From Seongchinamella sediminis (GTDB lineage: Bacteria; Pseudomonadota; Gammaproteobacteria; Pseudomonadales; Halieaceae): 64,000 nt of DNA. This document shows positions 16,379 through 25,342 of the stretch, piece by piece; position 1 is the first letter of the stretch, and each line of letters opens with the position of its first letter. Location: NCBI RefSeq assembly GCF_003457605.1, contig NZ_QRAN01000019.1, positions 1-64,000 of the forward strand, in the 5' to 3' direction. Both the position numbers and the translations under genes were made by a program. Below the pieces are notes generated by a model. That model was not told the origin of the DNA. It made no database searches and worked only from the letters and a program-made list of their open reading frames with translations.

Positions 16379-17438
16379 GGCGCTCGCGGTACATGCAGGG
16401 GCAGAGGCCGCGCAACAAATCGCAGAGCAGGGCTGGACCCCGGACCTGTTCAGCCTGCTGCTGGGCGCCTCCGGCGGCCCCAAGTGGTTCGTGCTCGGGC
16501 AGCTGGACCGGGTCCTGTTTGGCGATTTCCTGCAAGGAGGCACGCAGCCGCTGTCCACCCTGGGTTCGTCAATCGGTGCCTGGCGCAATGCCTGCCTGGT
16601 GCAGCCCGACCCGGTTGCCGCCATCGAGCGCATGGAGCAGGGCTACCTGCTGCAGGAATATGCCAGCGCCAGGCCCGGACCGGAGGAAGTCAGCGCCGTC
16701 AGCCGCCGGATTCTGCAGACGACACTGGGCGACGACGGCGCTGACGCCCTGGTCAGCCACCCGCGCATCAAGAGCCACATCGTCACTGCCCGGGGGCGGG
16801 GCGCGGCCGCCTCGCGAACCTCGGCCCTGCTTGCCACCGGCATGGGGGCGGCAGCCCTGGGCAATACCCTGAGCCGCCGGCTGCTGCGGCACCACTTCCA
16901 GCGGGTGGTATTTCACGCCGGCGGGGCGGGCAACCCGGGACTGGATTTTGACGACTTCAACACCTGCTACTGCCCCCTGAGCACCCCCGCGGTGCTGCCC
17001 TCGCTGCATGCCAGCGGTGCCATTCCCTTTGTGCTCAACGGTGAGCGCGACATACCCGGTGCGCCCCGGGGACAGTACTGGGACGGCGGTATCATCGACT
17101 ATCACTTCGACCTGTCCCAGTACCGGGGCGACGGGCTGATGCTGTACCCACACTTTCGCGCCGGCCTGGTACCGGGATGGTTCGACAAGTTCCTGCCCTG
17201 GCGACAATTGCCCGTGGCTGCCGCCCGCAAACTGGTGCTACTGTGTCCCAGCGAGGAATTTGTCGCCACCCTGCCCCACGGCAAGATTCCCGACCGCAAT
17301 GACTTTGCCCGCTTTGACCCGGAGCGGCGTGTGCGCTACTGGCGGCAGTGCATTAGCGCCAGCGCTGCACTGGCCGACGAATTTACCGATTTGCTGGCCC
17401 GGGACGACCCTCTGGCAGGAGTCGTGGTGCACGCCTGA
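16368..17438 (+). CDS. Patatin-like phospholipase
   Basis: The 356-residue product shows the patatin arrangement: oxyanion Gly-rich GASGGPKW near residue 34, nucleophile elbow GSSIG near residue 65, and the Asp motif DGG (QYWDGGIIDYH) near residue 241. Ser and Asp would form the catalytic dyad of a lipid acyl hydrolase. ATG 16368 lies inside the end of the AraC gene, so it is translationally coupled to a regulator. No signal peptide is seen, so it is probably cytoplasmic. The substrate is unknown; lipid or PHA-related turnover is possible given nearby genes. Confidence 0.82.
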   Translation: MTIKALAVHAGAEAAQQIAEQGWTPDLFSLLLGASGGPKWFVLGQLDRVLFGDFLQGGTQPLSTLGSSIGAWRNACLVQPDPVAAIERMEQGYLLQEYASARPGPEEVSAVSRRILQTTLGDDGADALVSHPRIKSHIVTARGRGAAASRTSALLATGMGAAALGNTLSRRLLRHHFQRVVFHAGGAGNPGLDFDDFNTCYCPLSTPAVLPSLHASGAIPFVLNGERDIPGAPRGQYWDGGIIDYHFDLSQYRGDGLMLYPHFRAGLVPGWFDKFLPWRQLPVAAARKLVLLCPSEEFVATLPHGKIPDRNDFARFDPERRVRYWRQCISASAALADEFTDLLARDDPLAGVVVHA

Positions 17439-17439
17439 C

Positions 17440-17715
17440 TCAGGTGACGTGCTCGTCCAGGAAGCTCTGCACTTCATTGCGGATAGCCGCCTCGAACATC
17501 GATGTCAGCAGTCCCAGCTTCACCGATATATCGATCAGCCCGTCGTGGAAGGACATGACGCCGTCCACGCCCGCGCCCTTGATCTTCACCTTGTCGCCCT
17601 CCCAGCGGCTGCGGACACCGTGTTCGCGGGCCAGGCTCTGCGCCAGCTCTTCCGCTGCCGAGCGCACCTCTTCCTTGGGCATTGTGTAGGGTTTGGTAAT
17701 ACGAAATCCGGCCAC
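17440..17715 (-). CDS. Polyhydroxyalkanoic acid system family protein (PHA_gran_rgn)
   Basis: The 91-residue product has the family pattern: an N-terminal strand, helix KEEVRSAAEELAQSLAREHG, WEGDKVKIKGAGVDGVMSFH, then KLGLLTSMFEAAIRNEVQSFLDEH. It belongs to the putative PHA-granule-region family found in PHA producers. GTG 17715 is chosen over GTG 17721 because AGAGAGG sits 7 nt before it but only 1 nt before the other. It converges with the patatin-like gene, 1 bp between stops. Confidence 0.85.
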   Translation of the reverse strand: MAGFRITKPYTMPKEEVRSAAEELAQSLAREHGVRSRWEGDKVKIKGAGVDGVMSFHDGLIDISVKLGLLTSMFEAAIRNEVQSFLDEHVT

Positions 17716-17782
17716 CGGCACACCTCTCTTTTACTCTCAGTATAGTGCACGACCGGGCCCGGCACACCTGAAACCGGCGGCC

Positions 17783-19252
17783 TCAGCCGCGCGGCCTGAA
17801 CTCGCCCGCGGCCAGGGAAAACACCTCGCCACAACACTCGCGGCTGAGCATGGCCGCAATCACCGCCGGTTGCTCACTGTAGGCCGCCGTTCGCCGACCG
17901 TCAGCAAGGTCAAATATCGCCACCGCGCGCCAGGGCTCACCACCCTGGTACATGACGGTGTAACCGGCTACCGCGGCCTCACCCTCGACATCGGCCACCA
18001 CTTCCCGTATGTCACTGGCCTCCCGGACCTGCGCGGTGACGTCGTCAAACACCCAGCCATCGACGCCGGGCTGGGCAGACCACAGCGCCACCCCCTGCTT
18101 GGTGAGCATGCCGCTGACCGTGGTGACCAGGCCCACCTCGGCGGGTTGTGCACGCAACAGCCGGGCCATCCGCACCGTGGCCTGGAACACAAAATTGTTG
18201 AGCGGCCCGCCGCCAAAGGTCATGCCGCCGGTTACGCTGAGGTCGCCGTCACCGCTCATGCCGAATTCGTGCAGCTGTGAGCGCACCGCCAGCGGGAAGC
18301 AGGAGTACAGCTCCCGCAGCCTGATATCCTCGAAGCTGATGCCGGCGCGCTCCATGGCGGTTGCGCCGGCTATGCGGAAACCGGGACAGCCGCCCAGGTC
18401 GCCGCGACTGGACACCACCGACATGAAATTGGATTCGGCAAAGGCGCGCGGATGGATCCATTTGTCCGGATCCAGGCCCAGCTCCCGGGCCAGCGCCACG
18501 CTGCAGAAAATCAGCCCGGCGCCCTGGTCGACGTTCCACTGGCTGTTGTGCAGCTTGGTATAGGGAAAGGCCAGCATCCGGTTCGCGGGTGACGGCTCGC
18601 TGATGGTGGCCGCATCGACCGGCGCCCGGGACCAGGCCTCGGGATTGGCGGCGGCGATCTCGCTGAAGCGCTGGTACATCTCGCCCATCTGTTGGCGGTG
18701 GGACTCTGGCGTCAAACCCTGCTTGTAGCGCAGGGCGCTGTCCATAATCGCGTAGTAGCCCACCGGCATGCCGAGACCGGCAGCGGACTCCACTGCCGAC
18801 CACAGTTCATCCTCGGGCAGCAGTTTTTCATCGGGCTCCACGTCCTGCTGCACAGTCTCCGTCGCCTCCGTGCCAGCCTTGGCGGAGCACAGGGCACGGT
18901 ACTTGGCCTCAGCTCCCGTCACCAGCACCACCTCCGCCTCGCCGGCGGTAATCGTCTGGCAGGCGCGGGTCAGCAGAGTCTGCTGGGACACGCCTATCTC
19001 TGCCAGCACGCTGCGCGCCTGGCCGGCGCCAAAGGCATCGGCCAACAGGCGACCCGGATCGCTGTACCCCCAGATTCCCTTGGGCACCAGCACCTCGCCG
19101 GCGCGGGATAACAGGCTGCTGTTGCCGGCATCGTCAGCCGCATCGCGCAGGGCCTGCTCCATGATAGCAATGGGCTCCAGAGCCGCGCTGTAATCGGGAT
19201 TATGCTGCTGGAAAGCCGCTACGCCTACCAGTACTGGGGTGTTGTCATCCAT
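17783..19252 (-). CDS. Thiolase-like acetyl-CoA acetyltransferase family protein
   Basis: The 489-residue product has a thiolase fold (N-terminal DDNTPVLVGVAAFQQ, ITAGEAEVVLVTGAEAKYRA, RELYSCFPLAVRSQL, GMTFGGGPLNNFVFQ) followed by a C-terminal domain of about 100 residues. The catalytic Cys expected about 17 residues before the AGEAE block is missing, and the GHPxG His motif is replaced by GGGPLNN. This is the pattern of the SCP-x/thiolase-like group whose members may not do Claisen condensation. ATG 19252 follows AGGAGTTGAT, a strong SD; the longer frame is spurious. Probably acts on acyl-CoA or steroid-type side chains; uncertain. Confidence 0.78.
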   Translation of the reverse strand: MDDNTPVLVGVAAFQQHNPDYSAALEPIAIMEQALRDAADDAGNSSLLSRAGEVLVPKGIWGYSDPGRLLADAFGAGQARSVLAEIGVSQQTLLTRACQTITAGEAEVVLVTGAEAKYRALCSAKAGTEATETVQQDVEPDEKLLPEDELWSAVESAAGLGMPVGYYAIMDSALRYKQGLTPESHRQQMGEMYQRFSEIAAANPEAWSRAPVDAATISEPSPANRMLAFPYTKLHNSQWNVDQGAGLIFCSVALARELGLDPDKWIHPRAFAESNFMSVVSSRGDLGGCPGFRIAGATAMERAGISFEDIRLRELYSCFPLAVRSQLHEFGMSGDGDLSVTGGMTFGGGPLNNFVFQATVRMARLLRAQPAEVGLVTTVSGMLTKQGVALWSAQPGVDGWVFDDVTAQVREASDIREVVADVEGEAAVAGYTVMYQGGEPWRAVAIFDLADGRRTAAYSEQPAVIAAMLSRECCGEVFSLAAGEFRPRG

Positions 19253-19555
19253 ATCAACTCCTGATGGGTTCGCCGGTCTACATGCTGCCACCCCCGGTTG
19301 AACAGCGCGAGTCAAAGCACCAACCGGCGTGGCTGCCAGACAATGGGCTCGGGGGAAACAGGACACAAACTGTTGGCGTGCATTGTAAGCACCTCGCCGG
19401 CAAAACCAAAGAGATCAACGCTTCCGGGCCGGCGGCCAGGGCAATCTGCGCCCTGCAGCGGCCGGAGGCTTGAAATTTGCCGCTGCCAGCCGTACATAGT
19501 AAGCCCCGACCACGCCGCCAGGGCGGCAGCCACCCATACCCATGGAACCAGCACT
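19253..19555. other. 303-bp intergenic region between thiolase-like gene and hslO
   Basis: No gene is seen. It holds the divergent promoters, including a heat-shock-like promoter (19469-19497) facing hslO. Confidence 0.5.
19469..19497 (+). promoter_or_regulatory. Candidate sigma32 promoter of hslO
   Basis: CTTGAAA at 19469-19475, a 14-nt spacer, then CCGTACAT at 19490-19497. The -35 is a perfect match to the sigma32 consensus; the -10 (consensus CCCCATNT) is partial. hslO is a heat-shock gene in E. coli, which supports the call. Confidence 0.45.
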
Positions 19556-20443
19556 ATGCCCACAGACACGCAGCCAGGCAGAAACCGAACCCAGCGCTTC
19601 CTCTTTGAGGATGCCGATATCCGCGGCGAGATAGTGCACCTGGACGACTGCCTGGGGGAAATCACCGCGATCCACCAGTATGCTCCCGGGGTCAATCGCT
19701 TGCTGGGTGAATTCCTCGCCGCTGCGGTGTTGCTGGCCACCACGCTCAAATTCGAGGGCCGACTCGTGCTGCAGGCCCGATCGCAGGGCCAAATTCCCCT
19801 GCTGATGGCGGAGTGCGACAACGACCTCAACCTGCGGGCCATTGCCCGGGGCGCCCAGCAGGCGACGTCCGACCGTTTTGACCAGTTACTCGCCGGCGGC
19901 CAGCTGGCGATTACTGTCGACCCCAGCAGCGGCAGGCGCTACCAGGGTATCGTACCACTGGTGGGGGACTCCCTCGCTCATAGCCTGGATGCCTACTTTC
20001 GCCAGTCGGAACAACTGGGTACCCGGCTGTGGCTGGCCTGCGATGGTGAACGGGCCGCGGGCATGCTGCTGCAGCAGTTGCCGGCGCAGCGGGTCGAGGA
20101 CAGTGCCCAGCGCGACGCCCAGTGGGAACACGTCAATGCCCTGGCCGCCACTCTGGAAACCGGGGAATTGCTGCAGCTGGCGGCGCCGGAACTGGTGCAC
20201 CGCCTGTACCACGAGGACCCACTGCGGCTGTTCGAACCGGTGCCGGCCCGTTTTCGCTGTAACTGCTCCCGGGAACGCACCCTCAATGCCTTGAGCGCAC
20301 TACCGCAAGAAGACATCCGCGAGTTACTGGAAGAATTGGGCAGTATCACCATGGATTGCGAATTCTGTAACCAGCAGTACCAGTTTGTGGAGGACGACCT
20401 GGGGGCTATTTTGAATATTGATGATCCCGGTACATTACATTAG
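19556..20443 (+). CDS. hslO: Redox-regulated chaperone Hsp33
   Basis: The 295-residue product matches Hsp33 in length and architecture: an N-terminal substrate domain (RGEIVHLDDCLGEI, GRLVLQARSQGQIPLLMAEC), then the redox-switch domain with CNC (residues about 235-237) and CEFC (about 267-270). These four cysteines bind zinc when reduced and form disulfides under oxidative stress, activating the holdase. ATG 19556 is chosen as the family-like N-terminus; the frame open back to 19298 is not conserved-looking. The SD is weak. Confidence 0.95.
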   Translation: MPTDTQPGRNRTQRFLFEDADIRGEIVHLDDCLGEITAIHQYAPGVNRLLGEFLAAAVLLATTLKFEGRLVLQARSQGQIPLLMAECDNDLNLRAIARGAQQATSDRFDQLLAGGQLAITVDPSSGRRYQGIVPLVGDSLAHSLDAYFRQSEQLGTRLWLACDGERAAGMLLQQLPAQRVEDSAQRDAQWEHVNALAATLETGELLQLAAPELVHRLYHEDPLRLFEPVPARFRCNCSRERTLNALSALPQEDIRELLEELGSITMDCEFCNQQYQFVEDDLGAILNIDDPGTLH

Positions 20444-20579
20444 TAACAATTATAGTGAGAATAAAGTATTTCATACCCGCGGCGATTCGCATTCGGTGGC
20501 GATTCTGACATAATTGGCGGCCCCTATTTACCGCCATACCAGCCGGGAAGACCACCCCGGCGAAAGAACAGGACACACC

Positions 20580-22139
20580 ATGACCGCCACCGCACCCATC
20601 GCCCAGGAATACCTGGACCTGGCCCCCTCACAACTGATTGAAGAAGCCCTGAAACGGGGTGAGGGCACCCTCACCGACACAGGCGCCCTGCTGGTAACCA
20701 CCGGCGAGCGCACCGGGCGTTCACCCGCTGACCGGTTCACCGTGAAGGAACCCAGCACCGAGGAAGCCATCGACTGGGGCAGCGTCAACCGGCCTTTCGA
20801 CCCGGACAGGTTTGATGCCCTGTGGGACCGGGTGGAAGCCTACATCGACGAGCGGGACCGGTTCGTCTCCCACCTCCACGTGGGCGCCCACGCAGACCAC
20901 TACCTGCCGGTGAAGGTCACTACCGAAACGGCCTGGCAGAACCTGTTCGGCCGCAACATGTTCATCCGCCCGGACAACTACAACGCCGCGCGTAAAGAAG
21001 AATGGAATATTCTCAATGTCGCCTCCTTCGAATGCGACCCGGAACGTGATGGCACCAACTCCGAAGGGGTGGTAATCGTCAATTTTGCCCAGCGCAAGGT
21101 ATTGCTGGCGGGTATGCGCTACGCCGGCGAAATGAAGAAGTCCATGTTTGCGGTACAGAACTTCCTGCTCCCGGAGAAGGACGTCATGCCCATGCATTGC
21201 TCGGCCAACGTCAGCGAGAGTGGCGACACCACCCTGTTCTTCGGCCTGTCCGGCACCGGCAAGACCACCCTGTCAGCCGACCCCGACATGTACCTGATTG
21301 GCGACGACGAACACGGCTGGGCCAAAGGCTCCGTGTTCAATCTCGAAGGCGGCTGCTACGCCAAGACCATCAACCTGTCACAGAAAAACGAGCCCATTAT
21401 CTGGGACGCAATCCGCTTCGGTGCCATCGTCGAGAACGTGGTGGTGGACGAGCAGCGCCACGCCGACTACAACGATACCTCGCTCACCGAAAACGGCCGC
21501 TGCTGCTACCCCCTGGAGCACGTTGCCAAGCGCACCGAGAGCAATGACGGTGGCGAACCCAAATGTGTGATTTTCCTGACCTGTGATGTCTCCGGCGTAT
21601 TGCCCCCGGTGTCCATCCTGTCCAAGGAGGCGGCGGCCTTTCACTTTTTGTCCGGCTACACCGCCCGGGTCGGCTCGACCGAAGTGGGCGCCGAGGCCGG
21701 CATCCACCCCACTTTCTCCACCTGTTTCGGGGCGCCTTTCATGCCCCGCCCTGCAGGCGACTACGCAGAGCTGCTGATGAAGCGGGTTGAGGACTTCGGC
21801 TCCCAGGTCTACCTGGTCAATACTGGCTGGACCGGCGGTTCAGGTGCGCCCGGCGGCACCGGCTCACGCTTCCCCATCCCGGTGACCCGGGCCATCGTCC
21901 ACGCCTGCCAGAGCGGAGCGCTGCTCGGTGCCGCTACCGGCCACCTGGATATACTCAACCTGGATTTCCCCACCGACATTCCCGGTGTCGACGCCAAATA
22001 CGTCAACCCCCGCGCCTCCTGGGGCGACGAGGCCGCCTATGACGAGCAGGCCACCAAACTGGCAGCCCTGTTCACCGAGAACATTGCCCGGTTCGATGTA
22101 GCCGACGCCATCATCGCGGCGGGACCAAAGGCCGACTGA
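20580..22139 (+). CDS. pckA: Phosphoenolpyruvate carboxykinase (ATP)
   Basis: The 519-residue product is the ATP-dependent form. It has the P-loop [14 protein letters not shown] near residue 222, the upstream [13 protein letters not shown] substrate-binding block, the metal-binding PMHCSANV, and the C-terminal [11 protein letters not shown] adenine loop. It converts oxaloacetate plus ATP to PEP and CO2, the first committed step of gluconeogenesis. ATG 20580 begins the usual short N-terminal region. It is monocistronic, with a strong terminator 32 bp downstream. Confidence 0.97.
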   Translation: MTATAPIAQEYLDLAPSQLIEEALKRGEGTLTDTGALLVTTGERTGRSPADRFTVKEPSTEEAIDWGSVNRPFDPDRFDALWDRVEAYIDERDRFVSHLHVGAHADHYLPVKVTTETAWQNLFGRNMFIRPDNYNAARKEEWNILNVASFECDPERDGTNSEGVVIVNFAQRKVLLAGMRYAGEMKKSMFAVQNFLLPEKDVMPMHCSANVSESGDTTLFFGLSGTGKTTLSADPDMYLIGDDEHGWAKGSVFNLEGGCYAKTINLSQKNEPIIWDAIRFGAIVENVVVDEQRHADYNDTSLTENGRCCYPLEHVAKRTESNDGGEPKCVIFLTCDVSGVLPPVSILSKEAAAFHFLSGYTARVGSTEVGAEAGIHPTFSTCFGAPFMPRPAGDYAELLMKRVEDFGSQVYLVNTGWTGGSGAPGGTGSRFPIPVTRAIVHACQSGALLGAATGHLDILNLDFPTDIPGVDAKYVNPRASWGDEAAYDEQATKLAALFTENIARFDVADAIIAAGPKAD

Positions 22140-22170
22140 CCGCCACCAGCGCAGCTACTGGCAGCTACTG

Positions 22171-22194
22171 AAGGGGCCTCTCGGGGCCCCTTTT
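22171..22194 (+). terminator. pckA terminator
   Basis: AAGGGGCC/GGCCCCTT stem with a 6-nt loop, then a short T-run (TTTT). Confidence 0.85.
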
Positions 22195-22322
22195 GCATGT
22201 GTATTAATGCCAAAAAACCGCTCACTCTTGCAGCGGTTTAGTATGTTTATTCTAAATTTCTGCCGTAGTCTTTACTCAATGGCGGGGTTACCGCCGCACA
22301 TTGAACCGAAAGGAGTGACACC

Positions 22323-22817
22323 ATGGCTGAACAAGCTACCGAGACTACTGCCCCCAAAACTGAAAGCAAGGCTGCCCCCAAACGCAAGGCTCCCGCCAAG
22401 CGTAAAGCTGCTGCCAAGAAGGCTCCCGCCAAGCGCAAGCCGGCTGCCAAGCGCAAGCCCGCTGCCAAGAAAGCCAAGCCTGAATTCGCCGCCAAGGCGA
22501 AGGAAAACGGCCGCAATGCATTCCTGGCCGGCCTGGGTTTCTACGGCAAGGCTTACGACCAGGTGCAGGAGCAGTTCAACAGCCTGCAGAGCCAGCTGGA
22601 AGAGCGCCGCAAGAAGGCTGAAAAAGCCTACAAGGAACTGGTCAAGCGCGGTGAGAAAGTCGAGAAAGAAGCCAAGAAGGCTGTCGACGACATGGAACTG
22701 CCCAAGTTTGAACTGGAAAGCCTGACCGACCGCAAAAAGCTGGACGAGCAACTGGAAAAGGCCAAGGCTCGCTTTGAAGAGCTGAAAGAAACCGTCGGTT
22801 TCAAAACCGCTGCCTGA
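22323..22817 (+). CDS. Phasin-family protein with N-terminal Lys/Ala/Pro tail
   Basis: The 164-residue product begins with about 45 residues of KRKAPAKRKAAAKK-type repeats, resembling the histone-H1-like tail of PhaF. A phasin-like helical domain follows (GRNAFLAGLGFYGKAYDQVQ, then a long coiled coil rich in Glu/Lys/Arg). In classical PhaF the basic tail is C-terminal; here it is at the N-terminus. It probably coats PHA granules and may tether them to DNA. AAAGGAGTGACACC before the ATG is a strong SD. A clear terminator follows, so it can be transcribed alone. Confidence 0.8.
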   Translation: MAEQATETTAPKTESKAAPKRKAPAKRKAAAKKAPAKRKPAAKRKPAAKKAKPEFAAKAKENGRNAFLAGLGFYGKAYDQVQEQFNSLQSQLEERRKKAEKAYKELVKRGEKVEKEAKKAVDDMELPKFELESLTDRKKLDEQLEKAKARFEELKETVGFKTAA

Positions 22818-22864
22818 TGCGCAGCGGTCCATTCAGGACCACTTATCCCTGTTAGTCAGGGTTT

Positions 22865-22893
22865 GGGGGGCTACTTCGTAGTCCCCCTTTTTT
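22865..22893 (+). terminator. Terminator after the first phasin gene
   Basis: GGGGGGCTAC and GTAGTCCCCC pair around TTC, followed by six T. Confidence 0.9.
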
Positions 22894-23009
22894 GTGCCTG
22901 CTCGTTTCCCATTGCCGGCGCTCAGTTCCACATCACCCCGCACCTGTCATTTCTGGCCCTATTCTGCTGTAATGTTGGCCCTTCCAACGCGCGCGCAGAG
23001 GACCCGGCA

Positions 23010-23471
23010 ATGAGCGACGATAAAAGCAAGGTCACCGACAAGGCGAGCGAAATCGCCAAAAACATCTGGCTGGCGGGCGTCGGCGCCTACGGCCGGGCCG
23101 TCGACGAGGCCCAGAGCAACCTGAAAAAAGCCACACCGCAACCGCCCAAGCTGTTTCGCGACCTGGTAAAGGCCGGATCCCAGCTTGAAGAAGAAGCCTC
23201 CGAAGCCAGGGCAGCGGCCCTCAGTTCGGTGGAGGAGCGCATTGCCCAGGTCCGGGAAAACTTCCAGATGCAGCGGCCCGCCCGCACCGGTGATATTGAC
23301 AGCCTGCACAAGAAAGTGGACAAACTGACCCGCAAGGTCGATGCCCTGACCCGCCTGATCAAGGAACAGCAGGCGGCAAGCAAACCCGCGGCCGGCAAGA
23401 AGGCCCCTGCCACCCCCCGGAAGAAAGCCAGCACCCGCTCTACAGCTAAAACCCCAAAAAAGAAGGCCTGA
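23010..23471 (+). CDS. Phasin (PhaF/PhaI-like) with C-terminal basic tail
   Basis: The 153-residue product has a phasin domain (ASEIAKNIWLAGVGAYGRAV, near residue 20), a coiled coil with the heptad-like IDSLHKKVDKLTRKVDALTR, and a C-terminal Lys/Ala/Pro tail (KPAAGKKAPATPRKKAS). This is the normal PhaF layout, the mirror of the preceding gene. Expected role: PHA-granule surface protein and chromosome tether. ATG 23010 is chosen; the longer upstream frame is hydrophobic and crosses the promoter region. It is followed 9 bp later by the TetR gene. Confidence 0.85.
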   Translation: MSDDKSKVTDKASEIAKNIWLAGVGAYGRAVDEAQSNLKKATPQPPKLFRDLVKAGSQLEEEASEARAAALSSVEERIAQVRENFQMQRPARTGDIDSLHKKVDKLTRKVDALTRLIKEQQAASKPAAGKKAPATPRKKASTRSTAKTPKKKA

Positions 23472-23480
23472 CAGCCCTAA

Positions 23481-24134
23481 ATGAAAACCCGGGATCGTAT
23501 ACTTCATACCAGCCTGCTGCTATTCAATGAGGAAGGTGAGGAGCAGACCACGACCATCGATATCGCCAATGAGATGGACATCAGCCCGGGCAACCTGTAC
23601 TACCACTTCAAGGGCAAGGACCAGATTATCGCCGAGCTGTTTCACCAGTATGAGACCGCACTCTCCGGCACCCTGACCGCGCCCATTGAACAGCCGCTGG
23701 CCGGGCCGGGAGACGTCGAGCAGAACTGGTACTACCTGTACGTCGTGCTTGAGGAAATGTACCAGTACCGCTTCCTCTACCATAACCTCGACAATATCCT
23801 GCAGCGCTACCCCGACATCCGGCGCAATTTCAAACGCCTGCTGCAGCTCAAGCGCGCCACGCTCTACGCCATTTGCCAGACCTTGCTGCAGCAGTCGGTG
23901 ATCAACACCGGGGAACAGCAGTTGCTGGGCCTGGTGGACAACATGACCCTGCACCTGACCTTCTGGTTCAGCTACGACCAGCTACTGCACCAGGAACGCA
24001 ACCCCGCCGTGACAATCCACCAGGGCGTGCTGCAGCTACTGACCATGGTCGCCCCCTACCTTGGGGATGAGCAGTTGAGTTTTTACCGCGACTGCGAGGC
24101 CATTTATGCCAACATGCTGGAGCAGGACAGCTAG
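23481..24134 (+). CDS. TetR family regulator, PhaD-like
   Basis: The 217-residue product has an N-terminal helix-turn-helix (TRDRILHTSLLLFNEEG, DISPGNLYYHFKGKDQII) and a long helical C-terminal domain (VLEEMYQYRFLYHNLDNILQ), which resembles PhaD-like regulators. It lies 9 bp after the phasin gene, as phaD is linked to pha genes in Pseudomonas, so it probably senses a PHA-related acyl-CoA and controls phasin genes. No PHA synthase gene lies in the window. Confidence 0.8.
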   Translation: MKTRDRILHTSLLLFNEEGEEQTTTIDIANEMDISPGNLYYHFKGKDQIIAELFHQYETALSGTLTAPIEQPLAGPGDVEQNWYYLYVVLEEMYQYRFLYHNLDNILQRYPDIRRNFKRLLQLKRATLYAICQTLLQQSVINTGEQQLLGLVDNMTLHLTFWFSYDQLLHQERNPAVTIHQGVLQLLTMVAPYLGDEQLSFYRDCEAIYANMLEQDS

Positions 24135-24165
24135 CGCCAGCTCACCCTGACTGGCCCCGATACGG

Positions 24166-24813
24166 CTACTGCGCCTTGCGCAGCAGGATCACGTCTGCCC
24201 CGATCCGCTCCAGCACGGCAGCATGCTGCCCCGCCCACCACTGCCAGCTCAGTTCACTGAAAAAACACACATGGGTGGGGTCGTTCTTGTAGTGCCAGCG
24301 GGCAAAGGCCCCGGCGTTCTGCACCAGTTTGGTCATGATGCCCAGGTAGCCCCCCGGTTCCAGCAGCACCCACAGCTGTTCGACCACGGCCCCGGGCCGG
24401 TGCAGGTGCTCCACCACCTCGGTTGCGGTAATAAACTGGTAACTGCGCTGCAGCACCGCGGTATCGGGCCGGTAAAAGACGTCGTAGAGGGCAACCTGGT
24501 GGCCCGCTTCCTCCAGCATGGCCGCCAGCGCCGGACCGGGGCCACAGCCGAAATCCAGGCCGCGGGCGGCGGCGGGAATTCTTGCCAGCAGGGGAGCGGC
24601 GAGACGGGACAAAAAGCCGCGGTAGCCGGGGTCATCGACGGCATTGCGATGCAGGTCGTACTCGGCTTTCTCCTCGCTGCTGCTGAGGTAATAGAGCGGC
24701 GGCACGAATACCAGGCCACAGTCCCCACAGCGCAGGTACTCACGGCGCCGGTCGCGGCAAAAGGCCCCGGTCCGGGAGCGGCCGCAGAGCGGGCAGTGCA
24801 AGTCGCCGCTCAT
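24166..24813 (-). CDS. SAM-dependent methyltransferase with N-terminal zinc ribbon
   Basis: The 215-residue product begins with two Cys pairs (CPLCG and CGDCG) forming a zinc ribbon, then a class I methyltransferase domain with the SAM-binding GLDFGCGPGPALAAML, ITATEVVEHL and LLEPGGYLGIMT motifs. This is the Methyltransf_23-type layout often seen with unknown small-molecule or sugar substrates. It converges with the TetR gene and is divergent from the peroxiredoxin gene, sharing a short intergenic region. Confidence 0.82.
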   Translation of the reverse strand: MSGDLHCPLCGRSRTGAFCRDRRREYLRCGDCGLVFVPPLYYLSSSEEKAEYDLHRNAVDDPGYRGFLSRLAAPLLARIPAAARGLDFGCGPGPALAAMLEEAGHQVALYDVFYRPDTAVLQRSYQFITATEVVEHLHRPGAVVEQLWVLLEPGGYLGIMTKLVQNAGAFARWHYKNDPTHVCFFSELSWQWWAGQHAAVLERIGADVILLRKAQ

Positions 24814-24861
24814 CTGCTATATTCCATGTTCACTTTCACACTCCCCAACGAGGACAACAGC

Positions 24862-25341
24862 ATGGCCATTCAGGTCGGTGACACCATTCCCCAATCCACT
24901 CTAAAAACCATGGGTGCGGAAGGCCCCACGGATGTTTCTACCAGTGACATTTTCGGCGGCAAGAAAGTCCTGCTGTTCGCCGTACCCGGAGCCTTCACTC
25001 CGGGCTGCTCAATCACCCACATGCCCGGCTACGTGGTAAACGCGGACAAGATCAAGGCTGCGGGGGTCGATACCATCGCCTGCATGGCGGTCAATGACGT
25101 TTTCGTCATGGATGCCTGGGGCAAGGCGCAAAATGCCGAGGAAATCCTTATGCTGGCGGACGGTATGGCTGAGTTCACCGCCGCCCTCGGCCTGGAACTG
25201 GATGCCAGCGCCTTCGGCCTCGGCACCCGCTCCCAGCGCTTCGCGCTAATCGCCGAAGACGGGGTGGTAACCCACATCAACGTTGAACCCGATACCGGAG
25301 TGGACGTCAGTGCCGCCGAGACCATGATGAGCCTGCTGTAA
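24862..25341 (+). CDS. Peroxiredoxin (Prx5-like)
   Basis: The 159-residue product has the Prx5 active-site block VPGAFTPGCSITHMPGY, with the peroxidatic Cys near residue 51, plus VNDVFVMDAWGKAQ and a late RSQRFALIAEDGVV. It reduces H2O2 or organic hydroperoxides, with glutathione/glutaredoxin or thioredoxin as likely reductant. ATG 24862 follows GAGGACAAC. No second conserved resolving Cys is obvious, so a 1-Cys mechanism is likely. It stands alone, with its stop next to the convergent SRPBCC gene. Confidence 0.92.
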   Translation: MAIQVGDTIPQSTLKTMGAEGPTDVSTSDIFGGKKVLLFAVPGAFTPGCSITHMPGYVVNADKIKAAGVDTIACMAVNDVFVMDAWGKAQNAEEILMLADGMAEFTAALGLELDASAFGLGTRSQRFALIAEDGVVTHINVEPDTGVDVSAAETMMSLL

Positions 25342-25342
25342 T

